A DNA stretch of 64,000 nt from JAGNGI01 sp035448825 (GTDB lineage: Bacteria; Fidelibacterota; UBA2242), in NCBI GenBank assembly GCA_035448825.1, contig DAOTJS010000003.1, forward strand, positions 94,362 to 158,361, given 5' to 3'. Made by a program: the position numbers and the translations under genes. Below the pieces are notes generated by a model. The model saw only the letters and a list, made by a program, of their open reading frames with translations, searched no databases and was not told the DNA's origin. Of the stretch, positions 43,696-54,340 are shown in pieces; position 1 is the stretch's first letter; each line of letters opens with the position of its first letter.

Positions 43696-44946
43696 CTATT
43701 TTATATTTGTTTTAAGGATTTCCGCTTCTAATAATTCGACGAATTCGGTAGTGCCCACGCAACGGGCACCGTTAACATTACCGAAAATATCTACGGTACC
43801 AATCTGGCGAATAAATAAGTTTGCCATAGCCTTTTGCAAAAGGTTGGCAGCTTCTGACCACCCCATATATTCCAGCATCATTACTCCCGACATAATCAGT
43901 GAGGATGGATTGGCGATGTCGTGACCGGCAATATCAGGGGCTGTGCCGTGAGTTGATTCAAAAATGGCGCGGCCGGTTTCAAAATTGATATTCGCACCCG
44001 GCGCCAGACCGATTCCACCGACCATTGCCGCCGCCAGATCGGAGATATAATCACCATTCAAATTCAGAGTAGCTATTACCGAATAACGAGCCGGATTGAG
44101 CAGAATATCTTGGAAAAAAGCGTCCGTGATCATATCCTTAATCAGAACTTTGTCGCCGGATCCTGAAGTTAATGATCCAGCTGGAGCGCCACTCTTAGCC
44201 GTGATGCAAGATTCCGCAAATTCACGTTCAGCCAGCTCATATCCCCAATTGCGAAAGCCACCTTCCGTATATTTCATTATATTGCCTTTATGAACCAGCG
44301 TAACCGATGGCAATTTATATTTAATGGCAAAGTTAATCGCCGCTCGAATAAGCCGCTCCGAACCGGGTTTAGAAACCGGTTTGACTCCTAAAGAATTTTC
44401 GCCAGGGAAGCGAGGCTCCGGCGCTTTCAATTTACCAATCAGGAAATCTTCCAGCAGGCCAGCTTCCAGCGAGCCGCGCATAAATTCGATTCCGGTATAG
44501 AGGTCTTCCGTGTTTTCTCGAAAAATAACGACGTTCAAGAGCTCCGGTCGTCTGACTGGCGTAGGCACACCCGGGAACCAATGCAGAGGTCGAACGCAGG
44601 CATAAAGATCAAGAGTTTGCCGTAAAATAACGTTCAAAGAGCGGCGCCCTTCAGCAACTGGCGTCCGTAAAGGACCTTTCAAGCCGATAACATATTGATT
44701 CAAATCCTGAAGGGTTGCGGCCGGTAATGCTTCACCATTTTGGTTTAAAGATTTATCGCCTGCTAAGACTTCGCGCCAGATTATACGCCGATCAGAGCCA
44801 TAAGCGCGGTTAACGGCTGTGTCAATTAACCGCAGGGTTGGTCGGCAAATTTCGGCCCCGATTCCATCACCTTCAATAAAGGGAATCAGCGGAAAATCTG
44901 GCACCTGAAGCGAACCATTAGCGAAAATTATTTGTTCATTAGACAT
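43696..44946 (-). CDS. icd: isocitrate dehydrogenase (NADP-type)
   Basis: 416 aa. Oxidises isocitrate to 2-oxoglutarate. Substrate site: LRTPVAEGRRSLNVILRQ, with the RSLN Ser that kinases modify in E. coli, and the catalytic Tyr in FRENTEDLYTGIEF. ESTHGTAPDIAGHDIANP is the cofactor region; the E. coli-like length and architecture suggest NADP, but cofactor choice is not certain. It lies 18 bp after the aconitase gene. Confidence 0.93.
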   Translation of the reverse strand: MSNEQIIFANGSLQVPDFPLIPFIEGDGIGAEICRPTLRLIDTAVNRAYGSDRRIIWREVLAGDKSLNQNGEALPAATLQDLNQYVIGLKGPLRTPVAEGRRSLNVILRQTLDLYACVRPLHWFPGVPTPVRRPELLNVVIFRENTEDLYTGIEFMRGSLEAGLLEDFLIGKLKAPEPRFPGENSLGVKPVSKPGSERLIRAAINFAIKYKLPSVTLVHKGNIMKYTEGGFRNWGYELAEREFAESCITAKSGAPAGSLTSGSGDKVLIKDMITDAFFQDILLNPARYSVIATLNLNGDYISDLAAAMVGGIGLAPGANINFETGRAIFESTHGTAPDIAGHDIANPSSLIMSGVMMLEYMGWSEAANLLQKAMANLFIRQIGTVDIFGNVNGARCVGTTEFVELLEAEILKTNIK

Positions 44947-44963
44947 ATTAAGCCTCCCTAAAA

Positions 44964-47225
44964 TCAGAGCTTCTGTGGATTGTTTAATCTAAGATAGTTC
45001 AAGGCACTGCCAGCCCAAAACCATTCTATTTGTAACTGGCTGTAGCTATGCTGTAATTGGATTGTTTCACTTTCTCCATTCTTATGCCGGATAATCAAAT
45101 CCAGCGGACGGCCGGGAGCAAATTCTTCAAGGCCCTTGATACTGAATTCATCATCTTCCTGAATACGTTCATAATCTTCAGCTTGCGTAAATGTCAAGGC
45201 CAGGACTCCCTGCTTCTTCAAATTGGTTTCGTGGATGCGGGCAAAAGAGCGCGCTATCACCGCCACTACTCCCAAATAACGCGGTTCCATCGCGGCATGT
45301 TCGCGCGATGAGCCTTCGCCATAATTTTCATCGGCGACTATTACCGCTAATTTCCGGTGGGATTGGTAACTGCGCGCCACGGTAGCCACTTTGGCATATT
45401 CGCCGGTCAATTGGTTAAGGGTTTCGCCCAATTTTCCGGTAAAGGCATTACGGGCGCCTAGCAGAAGATTATCGGAGATTTTGTCCAGATTGCCGCGGTA
45501 CTTCAACCATTCGCCGGCTGGAGAAATATGATCGGTAGTGCATTTACCTTTGACTTTCATTAAAAGTAACAAATTCTGGAAAGACTGACTGTTCGGAGCT
45601 GGAAATGGTTCTAACAAACGTAGCCTCTGAGAGCGCGGATCAATTTTAATAGTAATATCCGGTTTATGGATAATTCTGGCCTCAGCGTGGCTGATCTTGA
45701 TTTTCCCGGCCGGCAGTTCCTCACCTTTAGGCGGTTCAAGCTGGTAACACTTGCCATCTTCGCTGATTAGAAAGTCAGTCGAAGGATTAAAGTTTAAATC
45801 GCCGGCTAAGGTTAGAGCCAGCACGATTTCCGGCGAAGCCAGAAAGGTGTGAGTTTGTTGGTTACCGTCGTTGCGCCCGGCAAAATTGCGATTAAAACTG
45901 GTGATAATGGAGTTTTTTATCCCCGGCTTGAAATCATCCCGCTCCCATTGACCAATGCACGGCCCACAGGCATTCGCCAGAATTTGAGCTTTTAACTTTC
46001 TGAATTCATTCAAAAAACCAGCTTTTTCGCAGAGCGACTTGACCCATTGTGAACCCGGATTGACAATTAATTTTGCTCGGGTAGCGATTTTATGGTTATT
46101 GGCTTGACGGGCAACGTCGGCTGCTCGGGACAAATCCTCATAGGAAGAATTGGTGCAAGAACCGATTAAGCCGGCTGATAATTGAGCCGGGTAGCCATTT
46201 TTCTTAAGGTAATCACTTAACTGTGAAAGCGGTACCGCCGCATCGGGTGAGAAAGGTCCATTGACATACGGTTCCAGATTATCCAGGTCTATTTCGATCA
46301 CCCGATCGAAGTACTTTTGCGGAGTTTGATAGACTTCCGGATCAGCACATAGAATAGAGCCGAAAGCTGTAGCCTGTTTTGCGATCTCCGCCCGTCCGGT
46401 GAGATTCAAATATTCCGCCATTTTAGCATCATAAGGAAATATTGAAGCCGTCGCGCCGCATTCCGCTCCCATATTGCAAATCGTGGCTTTGCCAGTACAG
46501 GAGAGATTAGCCGTACCGTTGCCAAAATATTCGATAACCATACCGGTAGCACCTTTGGTGCCCAGCATGCCGACTAATTTCAAGATCACATCTTTAGGTG
46601 AAGCCCAGCCATTCAACCGCCCAGTTAATTCGACACCGATCAAGCCGGGCATTTTTAATTCCCACGGCAAACCAGCCATCACATCCACAGCGTCTGCTCC
46701 ACCAACTCCAATACCGAGCATTCCTAAACCACCGGCATTGGGCGTATGCGAGTCGGCTCCAATCATCAAACCACCCGGAAAGGCATAATTTTCCAGTATA
46801 ATTTGATGGATTATACCCGCGCCAGGCGGCCAGAAACCGATACCAAATTTGTATGTGGCTGTTTGCAAAAAATCATAGACCTCCCGGTTTTCCCGACGCG
46901 CTCTCTTTAAATCAGTAACTGCGCCGTCTTTGGCTACAATTAGATGGTCACAGTGAATAGTAGTCGGAACGGCTACCTGCCGGCGACCGGCATTGATGAA
47001 CTGCAATAACGCCATTTGAGCGGTCGCATCTTGCATAGCGACCCGATCCGGTCTCAGGTTTATATACGATTCACGGAGTTTCGATTCCGATAAAAGTTGT
47101 TCGGAAAACAAGTGTCCATATATAATTTTTTCCGCAAAGCTTAACGCCCGACCAAGTTCGTTTCTGGCCTGGGCAACTCGTTCCGAAAATTCGCGGTAAA
47201 AAATATTTATAAAATCAACATCCAA
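44964..47225 (-). CDS. acn: aconitate hydratase (mitochondrial-type AcnA family)
   Basis: 753 aa. Interconverts citrate and isocitrate with a [4Fe-4S] cluster. Cluster ligands: Cys in GSCTNSSYED and the pair in ACGPCIGQW. Other blocks: IGADSHTPNAGGLGMLGIGVGG (in parts) and the C-terminal swivel domain with VADENYGEGSSREHAAMEPR. Start codon is TTG at 47225 with AGGAG 10 bp upstream; an in-frame stop sits directly before it. The 66-bp gap to leuB contains a TATAAT (minus strand, 47279-47274), so the three TCA genes may have their own promoter. Confidence 0.95.
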   Translation of the reverse strand: MDVDFINIFYREFSERVAQARNELGRALSFAEKIIYGHLFSEQLLSESKLRESYINLRPDRVAMQDATAQMALLQFINAGRRQVAVPTTIHCDHLIVAKDGAVTDLKRARRENREVYDFLQTATYKFGIGFWPPGAGIIHQIILENYAFPGGLMIGADSHTPNAGGLGMLGIGVGGADAVDVMAGLPWELKMPGLIGVELTGRLNGWASPKDVILKLVGMLGTKGATGMVIEYFGNGTANLSCTGKATICNMGAECGATASIFPYDAKMAEYLNLTGRAEIAKQATAFGSILCADPEVYQTPQKYFDRVIEIDLDNLEPYVNGPFSPDAAVPLSQLSDYLKKNGYPAQLSAGLIGSCTNSSYEDLSRAADVARQANNHKIATRAKLIVNPGSQWVKSLCEKAGFLNEFRKLKAQILANACGPCIGQWERDDFKPGIKNSIITSFNRNFAGRNDGNQQTHTFLASPEIVLALTLAGDLNFNPSTDFLISEDGKCYQLEPPKGEELPAGKIKISHAEARIIHKPDITIKIDPRSQRLRLLEPFPAPNSQSFQNLLLLMKVKGKCTTDHISPAGEWLKYRGNLDKISDNLLLGARNAFTGKLGETLNQLTGEYAKVATVARSYQSHRKLAVIVADENYGEGSSREHAAMEPRYLGVVAVIARSFARIHETNLKKQGVLALTFTQAEDYERIQEDDEFSIKGLEEFAPGRPLDLIIRHKNGESETIQLQHSYSQLQIEWFWAGSALNYLRLNNPQKL

Positions 47226-47291
47226 TTAAAATTTACTCCTGGTTCTAATAACAATCACTTAATGAATGTCTCGCTATAATTATAAATATGC

Positions 47292-48395
47292 TTATTGCGG
47301 ATTAATTTTCTTCAATAATTCGGCCACGATGCGGTCGCCCATTTCAGCTGTGCCGATTTTACGACAACCTGTCTGCCAGATATCAGCTGTGCGATAGCCG
47401 GCTTGCAGAACATCGGAAACCGCCTGCTCGATCGCTATTGCGGCTTCATTCATTCCAAAAGAATAGGTCAGCATCATTGCCGCACTCAAAATCTGGGCAA
47501 TGGGATTAGCAATATTTTGTCCGGCAATGTCCGGCGCCGAACCGCCGCCCGGTTCATACATCCCAAAAAGGTTTTCCGCCAGGCTGGCGCTGGGCAACAT
47601 TCCCAGACTTCCGGCAATCGCCGCGGCTTCATCGGAAAGAATGTCGCCGAACATATTTCCACAAAGCATAACATCAAACCTAGCAGGATTCTTGACCAAT
47701 TGCATAGAAGCATTATCAACATACATTGATTCCCAGGTAACATCCGGATACTGTTGGGCGACTTCTGTGACGACTTCTCGCCAGAAAACCATCGTCGTCA
47801 ATACATTGGCTTTATCAATGCTGGTAACGTGTCGTCGCCGCTGACGCGCGGCTTTGAAAGCCACCTGCGCAATCCGCTCAATTTCGCGGCGGGAGTAGAT
47901 CATAGTATCGAAAGCTACTTCCTCGGCACCACTGCCGCGGCGACCTTTCGGCTGGCCAAAATAAATCCCACCGGTCAGTTCGCGTACCACCAATATATCG
48001 AATCCCTTTTCGGCAATGTCCTGGCGGAGAGGTGAGGCAAAAACCAGCGCCGGGAAAAGTTTAGCCGGACGCAAGTTGGCATATAAATCGAAGGTTTTGC
48101 GCAAACCGAGAAGGGCATTGACTTCCACGCCGCGCCATTTCGGGCTGAACTGTTCCTCTACCGGCCCGCCGACGGCGCCGAACAGAATCGCATCGCTATC
48201 GCGGCAAATCTGGAGAGTTTCTTCCGGTAAATGTTGACCAAACTTCTCCCAGGCCGCACCGCCAACTAATGCTTCCCGAAACTCAAATCGAACTGCGCTT
48301 TTCTGTTGAATAGCGTTCAGAACTTTCAGTGCCTCATTCATTATTTCCGGACCGATGCCGTCGCCGGCCAACACGGCAATTTTCTTAACTTCCAT
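47292..48395 (-). CDS. leuB: 3-isopropylmalate dehydrogenase
   Basis: 367 aa. Oxidative decarboxylation of 3-isopropylmalate in leucine synthesis, and probably of methylmalate in the citramalate route. IAVLAGDGIGPEIMNEA at the start, LRKTFDLYANLRPAKLF and RELTGGIYFGQPKGR for substrate, and GGSAPDIAGQNIANPIAQIL for NAD are LeuB features. Its ATG directly follows the leuD stop (TAGATG). Confidence 0.96.
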   Translation of the reverse strand: MEVKKIAVLAGDGIGPEIMNEALKVLNAIQQKSAVRFEFREALVGGAAWEKFGQHLPEETLQICRDSDAILFGAVGGPVEEQFSPKWRGVEVNALLGLRKTFDLYANLRPAKLFPALVFASPLRQDIAEKGFDILVVRELTGGIYFGQPKGRRGSGAEEVAFDTMIYSRREIERIAQVAFKAARQRRRHVTSIDKANVLTTMVFWREVVTEVAQQYPDVTWESMYVDNASMQLVKNPARFDVMLCGNMFGDILSDEAAAIAGSLGMLPSASLAENLFGMYEPGGGSAPDIAGQNIANPIAQILSAAMMLTYSFGMNEAAIAIEQAVSDVLQAGYRTADIWQTGCRKIGTAEMGDRIVAELLKKINPQ

Positions 48396-48890
48396 CTAAG
48401 CCAGTTCCTTTTTAATCTGTTCCATAAGCCCTCCCGCCTCGATAATTTTTCGAGCGAAATCGGGGAAGGGTTGAAATTGGTAAGTCTGTTTTTTCGTGAG
48501 ATTGACAATTTTGCCACCGACTAAATCAATTTCCAGACGGTCGCCATCCGAAATTTTATGTACCGCGCCCGGGCATTCAATCGCTAAAAAACCATTATTG
48601 ATACAGTTCCGGTAAAAAATACGGGCAAATGAATTGGCAATCACCGCCTTAATTCCGGCGCCGCGCAATGCCCAAACTGCATGTTCGCGCGAACTGCCAC
48701 AGCCAAAATCGTCGCCGCTGACAATAAAGTCGCCAGGTTTGACTTTTTTTATGAAATTGGCGTCAATGTCTTCCATAGCGTGCTCGGCTAACTCAGCTTC
48801 TCGGTCAATATTCAGATAGCGCGCCGGGATAATTTCATCGGTATTGATGTGATCTCTTGCATAAACGTGAGCGGTTCCTTGCATAATCAA
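48396..48890 (-). CDS. leuD: 3-isopropylmalate dehydratase small subunit
   Basis: 164 aa, short (archaeal/clostridial-like) form. HINTDEIIPARYLN and GDDFGCGSSREHAVWALRGAGIKAVIANSFARIF (in parts) are the substrate-binding swivel domain. Acts with LeuC, whose gene is 3 bp upstream. Confidence 0.95.
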   Translation of the reverse strand: MIMQGTAHVYARDHINTDEIIPARYLNIDREAELAEHAMEDIDANFIKKVKPGDFIVSGDDFGCGSSREHAVWALRGAGIKAVIANSFARIFYRNCINNGFLAIECPGAVHKISDGDRLEIDLVGGKIVNLTKKQTYQFQPFPDFARKIIEAGGLMEQIKKELA

Positions 48891-48893
48891 CTC

Positions 48894-50156
48894 CTACAAA
48901 TATGGCCGCGGGTCAGTGATTTTTCCAGCAATCGCCGAAGCCGCTACCGTTGCTGGACTGGCTAAATAAACTTCGGATTTCGGGCTGCCCATCCGTCCCA
49001 CAAAATTGCGGTTGGTCGAGCTGATACAGCGTTCGCCGGCCGCCAGAATTCCCATATATCCGCCGAGACAGGCACCACAAGTCGGCGTGCTAACTGTAGC
49101 TCCGGCTGACATGAAAATATCAAGCAATCCTTCGCGGTTAGCCTGTTTCCAGATTTCGGTGGTAGCCGGCACAACGATCATCCGTGTGCCACGCGCAACA
49201 GTCAGATTCTTTAAAATTTGAGCGGCAATCCGCAAATCCTCGATCCGACCGTTGGTACAACTGCCGAGATAAGCTTGATCAACCGGAATATCGGACACTT
49301 CGCGTACGGGTTTGACATTGCTGGGCAAATGCGGTAAAGCCACCAGAGGTTCTAAATCGGAAACCTCAATTTCGATTGTGCGATAATAGGCGGCGTCGCT
49401 GTCACTCCGATAAACAGTAAATTCGTCGGTAGTGCGGGTGCGGACGTATTCCAGCGTTTTAGCATCGGGATTAATGACGCCGGACTTTCCGCCGGCTTCG
49501 ATCGCCATATTGCAGATCGTCATCCGTCCTTCGACCGAAAGTTCATCAATTACTTCGCCGCAGAATTCCATAGCACGATATAGCGCACCATCAACGCCAA
49601 TTTGTCCAATAATTTTCAGGATAATGTCTTTGGCGTAAACGCCTTCCGCCAGGCGTCCTGAAACAACAAACCGCATAGATTCCGGCACTTTGAACCAGAG
49701 TTTACCGGTCGCTAAAGTTGCCGCCAGGTCGGTGCTTCCAATACCGGTAGCGAAAGCGCCCAGCGCGCCGTGCGTGCAAGTATGACTATCGCCGCACACA
49801 ATTGTTTTTCCGGGCGTCACAAAACCCTGTTCTGGCAGAAGGGCGTGGCAAACGCCATGACACCCAATATCGAAAAATTGAGTAATGCCCTGTGACTGTG
49901 CCCAGCGGCGGATTCGAGCCACCATTTCCGCCGACTTGATGTCTTTATTAGGTACGAAGTGATCGGGCATAATGACAATGCGCGCCGGATCGAAGACTTT
50001 GGGAATGGCGTATTTTTCCAGCAGATCTATTGCTGGTGTGGTAGTAACATCGTGACACATTACTGTATCAATTGTACAATCCACCAATTCCCCTGGCTTA
50101 ACTCGATCCCGGCCGCTATGCACCGCCAAAATTTTTTCAGTTATAGTTGCGCCCAA
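48894..50156 (-). CDS. leuC: 3-isopropylmalate dehydratase large subunit
   Basis: 420 aa, matching the short LeuC type that pairs with the short LeuD. [4Fe-4S] ligands: GSCTNGRIEDL and TCGACLGGYMG. GDSHTCTHGALGAFATGIGSTD (in parts) is the aconitase-family core. Isomerises 2- to 3-isopropylmalate. It lies 23 bp after leuA. Confidence 0.95.
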   Translation of the reverse strand: MGATITEKILAVHSGRDRVKPGELVDCTIDTVMCHDVTTTPAIDLLEKYAIPKVFDPARIVIMPDHFVPNKDIKSAEMVARIRRWAQSQGITQFFDIGCHGVCHALLPEQGFVTPGKTIVCGDSHTCTHGALGAFATGIGSTDLAATLATGKLWFKVPESMRFVVSGRLAEGVYAKDIILKIIGQIGVDGALYRAMEFCGEVIDELSVEGRMTICNMAIEAGGKSGVINPDAKTLEYVRTRTTDEFTVYRSDSDAAYYRTIEIEVSDLEPLVALPHLPSNVKPVREVSDIPVDQAYLGSCTNGRIEDLRIAAQILKNLTVARGTRMIVVPATTEIWKQANREGLLDIFMSAGATVSTPTCGACLGGYMGILAAGERCISSTNRNFVGRMGSPKSEVYLASPATVAASAIAGKITDPRPYL

Positions 50157-50179
50157 TTTATTCTCCTGAAATTAATGAA

Positions 50180-51724
50180 TTAGACCATATAGGGATGAAT
50201 TTTCGGTTTACTGCTAAGCGCTTTGTTAATGCCTTTGACAATTCCCATTGCGCTGGCTTTGATGACATCTTCATCAACGGCGCGCGCCGCAAAAACATTT
50301 CCCTTTTGGTCAGCCAATTTAATCGAAACATCCGCCAGAGCATTCGTGCCGCCGGTAATGGCTTTCAGATTATATTCCACCAATTGTAAAGAGGGCCCGA
50401 TCACGCTCCAGATAGCATTGCTAACGGCATCAATCGGGCCGTCGCCGGTCGCTGCGCCGATTTTCTTTTCGCCGTTAACGACTAAGCGCACCGAGGCGGT
50501 TGGGGTCAAGCCACTGCCGGTCGTAACAGTAAATTCTTCCAGCTGAATATGTTGCTCTTCTACCGGCAATTGCATAGTGACATCACGGGCAATAGCGAGA
50601 ATATCCTCGGCGGCAACTTCTTTTTGTTTGTCAGCTAAATCTTTCACTTTACTGGTAATTTGATTGAGCTGGTCCGGATCAGGGCGATAGCCTTCCGCCT
50701 CCAGCAAAGCCGCCACGGCATGTTTGCCGGAATGTTTGCCAATCACCAGGTTTTCGCCTTCCCAACCGACTGTTTCCGGTGTCATAATTTCATAGGTCTG
50801 CCGACTGCTCAAAACGCCATGTTGGTGGATACCGGCTTCGTGCGAAAAAGCATTTTGTCCGACTATCGGCTTATTACGCGGAATACTCAGACCGGTCAAA
50901 TTGGCTACCAAACGACTGGTCTTGAATATTTCGCGGGTATTTATCCCGGTCTCGGCATCGAAATAATCTTTGCGGGTAATAAGATTCATAACGACTTCTT
51001 CAATAGCGGCATTTCCGGCGCGTTCGCCGATCCCATTAATACAGCCTTCCACTTGAGTAGCACCGGCCCGGATTGCGGCGAGCGAATTAGCCACGGCATT
51101 ACCCAGGTCATTATGACAGTGGACACTGATAACCGCTTGGCGAATCGCCGGCACTTTTTCAATCAAGTAGCGGATTCGTTCAGCGAATTCCTCCGGCTCC
51201 GCATAGCCGACAGTATCGGGAATGTTAATGGTTGTAGCGCCGGCTTCCAGGGCGGCTTGCACGATTTCACACATATATTCGAGGCTAGTTCGGGCACAAT
51301 CTTCGGGTGAAAATTCAACATCGGCGCAATATTGCTTTGCGTGACGGATAGCTGAATAAGCCATTTCAATCACTTCCGCCCCGGTCTTATGCAATTTTTT
51401 TTCGAGGTGAATATTGGAAGTAGCGATGAAAGTATGTATGCGCGGTTTGGCGGCATATTTAACAGCTTCCCAGCAACGATCTACGTCAATTTCGTTAGTG
51501 CGCGCCAGACCGCAGATAATCGGACCTTCTACAGTTTGCGCTATCTGTTTAACGGCTTCGAAGTCGCCTTCGGAGGCAATTGGAAATCCGGCTTCGATGA
51601 CGTCCACGCCGAGATTGGCTAACTGCCGGGCGATGATCAATTTCTCAGAAGCCGTCAAAGATGCGCCGGGACTCTGTTCGCCATCCCGCAGAGTCGTATC
51701 AAAAATTATAATGCGTTTAGCCAT
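50180..51724 (-). CDS. leuA: 2-isopropylmalate synthase
   Basis: 514 aa. First committed step of leucine synthesis. IIFDTTLRDGEQSPGASL at the start, HCHNDLGNAVANSLAAIRAGA for metal binding and the C-terminal LeuA allosteric domain (from ~390, EEFTVTTGSGLTPTASVRL) show a complete, leucine-regulated enzyme. It follows cimA by 13 bp. Confidence 0.95.
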   Translation of the reverse strand: MAKRIIIFDTTLRDGEQSPGASLTASEKLIIARQLANLGVDVIEAGFPIASEGDFEAVKQIAQTVEGPIICGLARTNEIDVDRCWEAVKYAAKPRIHTFIATSNIHLEKKLHKTGAEVIEMAYSAIRHAKQYCADVEFSPEDCARTSLEYMCEIVQAALEAGATTINIPDTVGYAEPEEFAERIRYLIEKVPAIRQAVISVHCHNDLGNAVANSLAAIRAGATQVEGCINGIGERAGNAAIEEVVMNLITRKDYFDAETGINTREIFKTSRLVANLTGLSIPRNKPIVGQNAFSHEAGIHQHGVLSSRQTYEIMTPETVGWEGENLVIGKHSGKHAVAALLEAEGYRPDPDQLNQITSKVKDLADKQKEVAAEDILAIARDVTMQLPVEEQHIQLEEFTVTTGSGLTPTASVRLVVNGEKKIGAATGDGPIDAVSNAIWSVIGPSLQLVEYNLKAITGGTNALADVSIKLADQKGNVFAARAVDEDVIKASAMGIVKGINKALSSKPKIHPYMV

Positions 51725-51737
51725 ATTAAACCTCCGC

Positions 51738-53318
51738 CTATTTTGAATTCTTTTGACGCTTTTTCATTAAAAAATAAGAGATGCTTTCTGTCAGGGCTTG
51801 CCAGCTGGCTTCAATGATATTTTCCGAAACACCGACGGTGCCCCAGGTTTCACCATCGGAGGAAGATTCAATCAGCACGCGAACCTTGGCGGCTGTCGCT
51901 TGCTGGGGATTCAATACGCGCACTTTGTAATCCGACAATTTCATCTCGCTAATTTCGGGGTAGAATTTAGTCAGGGCTTTCCGGAGGGCATTATCGAGGG
52001 CGTTGACCGGACCATCGCCTTCAGCCGCAGTATGTTCGATGGTATTATTCACCTCCATACGGATCGTGGCTTCCGAGCGTTGTTCGCCATCCTCATTTTT
52101 CTCGAGAAGGATGCGGAATCCTTTCAGCTTAAAAAAATCGTGATATTCGGATTTAATTTTGCTGATTAAAAGTTCCAATGAACCTTCTGCGGCTTCGTAC
52201 TGATAACCGAGATGCTCAAGTTCCTTTAATTTGGCAACAATTTCGGGAATTTTATCCTGATGCCGTTCGAGATCAATATTAAGTTCTTGCGCCTTGAAGA
52301 TAATGTTGCTCTGGCCGGATAAATCCGAAACCAGCACGCGACGAGTATTGCCGACGCTTTCGGGCTCGATGTGTTCATAACTGCGCGGGTCTTTCATCAC
52401 CGCACTGACGTGGACTCCCCCTTTATGGGCAAAAGCGCTTCTACCAGTGTAAGGCAAATCATTAGGGTGAGCCAGATTAGCGATTTCACTGACATATCGC
52501 GAAAGCGGAGTCAGCTGTTTCATATTTTCCGACGGAATACACTGATAACCGGCTTTCAACTGGAGATTCGGGATAATCGAACACAGGTCGGCGTTGCCGG
52601 TGCGTTCCCCATAGCCGTTGATTGTACCCTGGACCAGAACGCAACCGGCTTCGACAGCCGCTAAACTATTCGCCACTGCCAGACCACTATCATTATGAGT
52701 GTGAATGCCCAGAGGCGCGGTGATCTTCTGACGCACTTCGGAGATGATGCGACTTATTTCTGAAGGTAAAGTACCACCGTTCGTATCACACAAAGTGATT
52801 AAATCGGCGCCAGCCGATTGAGCGGTTTGCAAAGTTTGAATAGCATAATCGGCATTATCTTTATAACCGTCGAAAAAATGCTCAGCGTCGTAGATTACCT
52901 CTTTGCCCTTGCTTTTTAAATAAGCCACGCTTTCGCGGATCAACTCGAGATTTTCCGCCGGTGTAATACGCAGAGCCTTTTCGACATGCAGAATCCAGGT
53001 TTTACCAAAAATCGTAACTGCCGGAGTTTCCGCCTTAAGCAAATTGTGAATATTCTGATCATTTTCTATGGCATTACTGGCCCGTTTAGTCGAACCAAAA
53101 GCTACTAGGCGGGCGTGGCGAAATTCAGTCTCGCGAGCCAGTTTGAAAAATTCCATATCTTTGGGATTCGAGCCCGGCCAGCCGCCTTCGATATAATCAA
53201 TTCCAAATTCATCCAGTCGCTTAGCGATATGCAACTTGTCGTCAGCAGAGAAACTGATAGTTTCAGCCTGGGTGCCGTCGCGCAGAGTTGTATCGTAAAT
53301 CTGGATTTTACGGTTCAT
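51738..53318 (-). CDS. cimA: (R)-citramalate synthase
   Basis: 526 aa. Condenses pyruvate and acetyl-CoA to citramalate, giving 2-oxobutyrate for isoleucine without threonine deaminase. YDTTLRDGTQAETISFSADDK and EGGWPGSNPKDMEFF separate it from LeuA; HTHNDSGLAVANSLAAVEAG is the metal site and a C-terminal allosteric domain is present. Neighbours ilvC and leuA fit this role; no ilvA is in the cluster. Confidence 0.92.
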   Translation of the reverse strand: MNRKIQIYDTTLRDGTQAETISFSADDKLHIAKRLDEFGIDYIEGGWPGSNPKDMEFFKLARETEFRHARLVAFGSTKRASNAIENDQNIHNLLKAETPAVTIFGKTWILHVEKALRITPAENLELIRESVAYLKSKGKEVIYDAEHFFDGYKDNADYAIQTLQTAQSAGADLITLCDTNGGTLPSEISRIISEVRQKITAPLGIHTHNDSGLAVANSLAAVEAGCVLVQGTINGYGERTGNADLCSIIPNLQLKAGYQCIPSENMKQLTPLSRYVSEIANLAHPNDLPYTGRSAFAHKGGVHVSAVMKDPRSYEHIEPESVGNTRRVLVSDLSGQSNIIFKAQELNIDLERHQDKIPEIVAKLKELEHLGYQYEAAEGSLELLISKIKSEYHDFFKLKGFRILLEKNEDGEQRSEATIRMEVNNTIEHTAAEGDGPVNALDNALRKALTKFYPEISEMKLSDYKVRVLNPQQATAAKVRVLIESSSDGETWGTVGVSENIIEASWQALTESISYFLMKKRQKNSK

Positions 53319-53321
53319 ATT

Positions 53322-54323
53322 TTATCCTTTTTTCTTAAGCCAGGGCATCATCTCGCGCAGTTCCCGACCTACTTTTTCCAGTAATAATTCCTGATGTTCC
53401 TGACGGTAGGCATTGAGCGTGGGACGCCCAGCTTGATTTTCGAGAATCCAATCCTTGGCAAATGAGCCAGTCTGGATGGCACGCAGTAAAGTCTGCATCC
53501 GTTTCTTGGTTTCGCAATCAATGATGTACGGGCCGCGGGTCATTCCGCCATATTCCGCCGTATCACTGACGGAATAATACATACCAGCTAACCCGCCTTC
53601 ATAAATTAAATCAACGATCAATTTAAGTTCATGACAACATTCGAAGTAAGCGATTTCGGGTTGGTAACCGGCATCCACCAGAGTCTGAAATCCGGCCTTG
53701 ATCAATTCCGAAACGCCACCGCACAAGACCGCCTGCTCCCCGAAAAGATCAGTTTCGGTTTCTTCGCGAAAGGTTGTTTCGATTATTCCGGCTCTGCCGG
53801 CACCGATACCACAAGCATGTTCCATAGCTAGGTTCCTGGCTTGACCAGTAACATCCTGATAAACCGCAAATAGCGACGGTACGCCAGCACCAATCTCGTA
53901 TTGACGGCGAACCAAATGACCGGGGCCTTTCGGGGCAACCATATAAACGTCCACATCGGCCGGCGGTACAATTTGTTTAAAGTGAATATTGAATCCGTGA
54001 GAAAAAACCAGAGCCTTACCCTTGGTGAGGTATTGTTTGATTTCCTGCTCATAAACGCGCTTCTGAACCTCGTCCGGCGTCAGAATTTGAATGACGTCAG
54101 CTTGTTGACTGGCTTCAGCCGCGCTGACGGGTTTGAAACCATGCTTAACGGCTAAGGCATAATTTGGCGAACCGGGCATTTCAGCAATAATAACTTTGTA
54201 CCCGCTGTCGCGCAAGTTTTGGGCTTGAGCGTGTCCCTGACTGCCATAACCAATTATGGCGATGGTTTTCTTCTTCAGAACATCACTTTTAACATCTTTC
54301 TCATAAAACAATTTGACTGACAT
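53322..54323 (-). CDS. ilvC: ketol-acid reductoisomerase, class I
   Basis: 333 aa, class I length. NADPH-binding IAIIGYGSQGHAQAQNLRDSG (in parts), the acidic metal site DLFGEQAVLCGGVSELI and the C-terminal knotted domain with YYSVSDTAEYGGM. Converts acetolactate or acetohydroxybutyrate to the dihydroxy acid. 17 bp after ilvN. Confidence 0.96.
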   Translation of the reverse strand: MSVKLFYEKDVKSDVLKKKTIAIIGYGSQGHAQAQNLRDSGYKVIIAEMPGSPNYALAVKHGFKPVSAAEASQQADVIQILTPDEVQKRVYEQEIKQYLTKGKALVFSHGFNIHFKQIVPPADVDVYMVAPKGPGHLVRRQYEIGAGVPSLFAVYQDVTGQARNLAMEHACGIGAGRAGIIETTFREETETDLFGEQAVLCGGVSELIKAGFQTLVDAGYQPEIAYFECCHELKLIVDLIYEGGLAGMYYSVSDTAEYGGMTRGPYIIDCETKKRMQTLLRAIQTGSFAKDWILENQAGRPTLNAYRQEHQELLLEKVGRELREMMPWLKKKG

Positions 54324-54340
54324 AGCTAACTCCTTTTTTA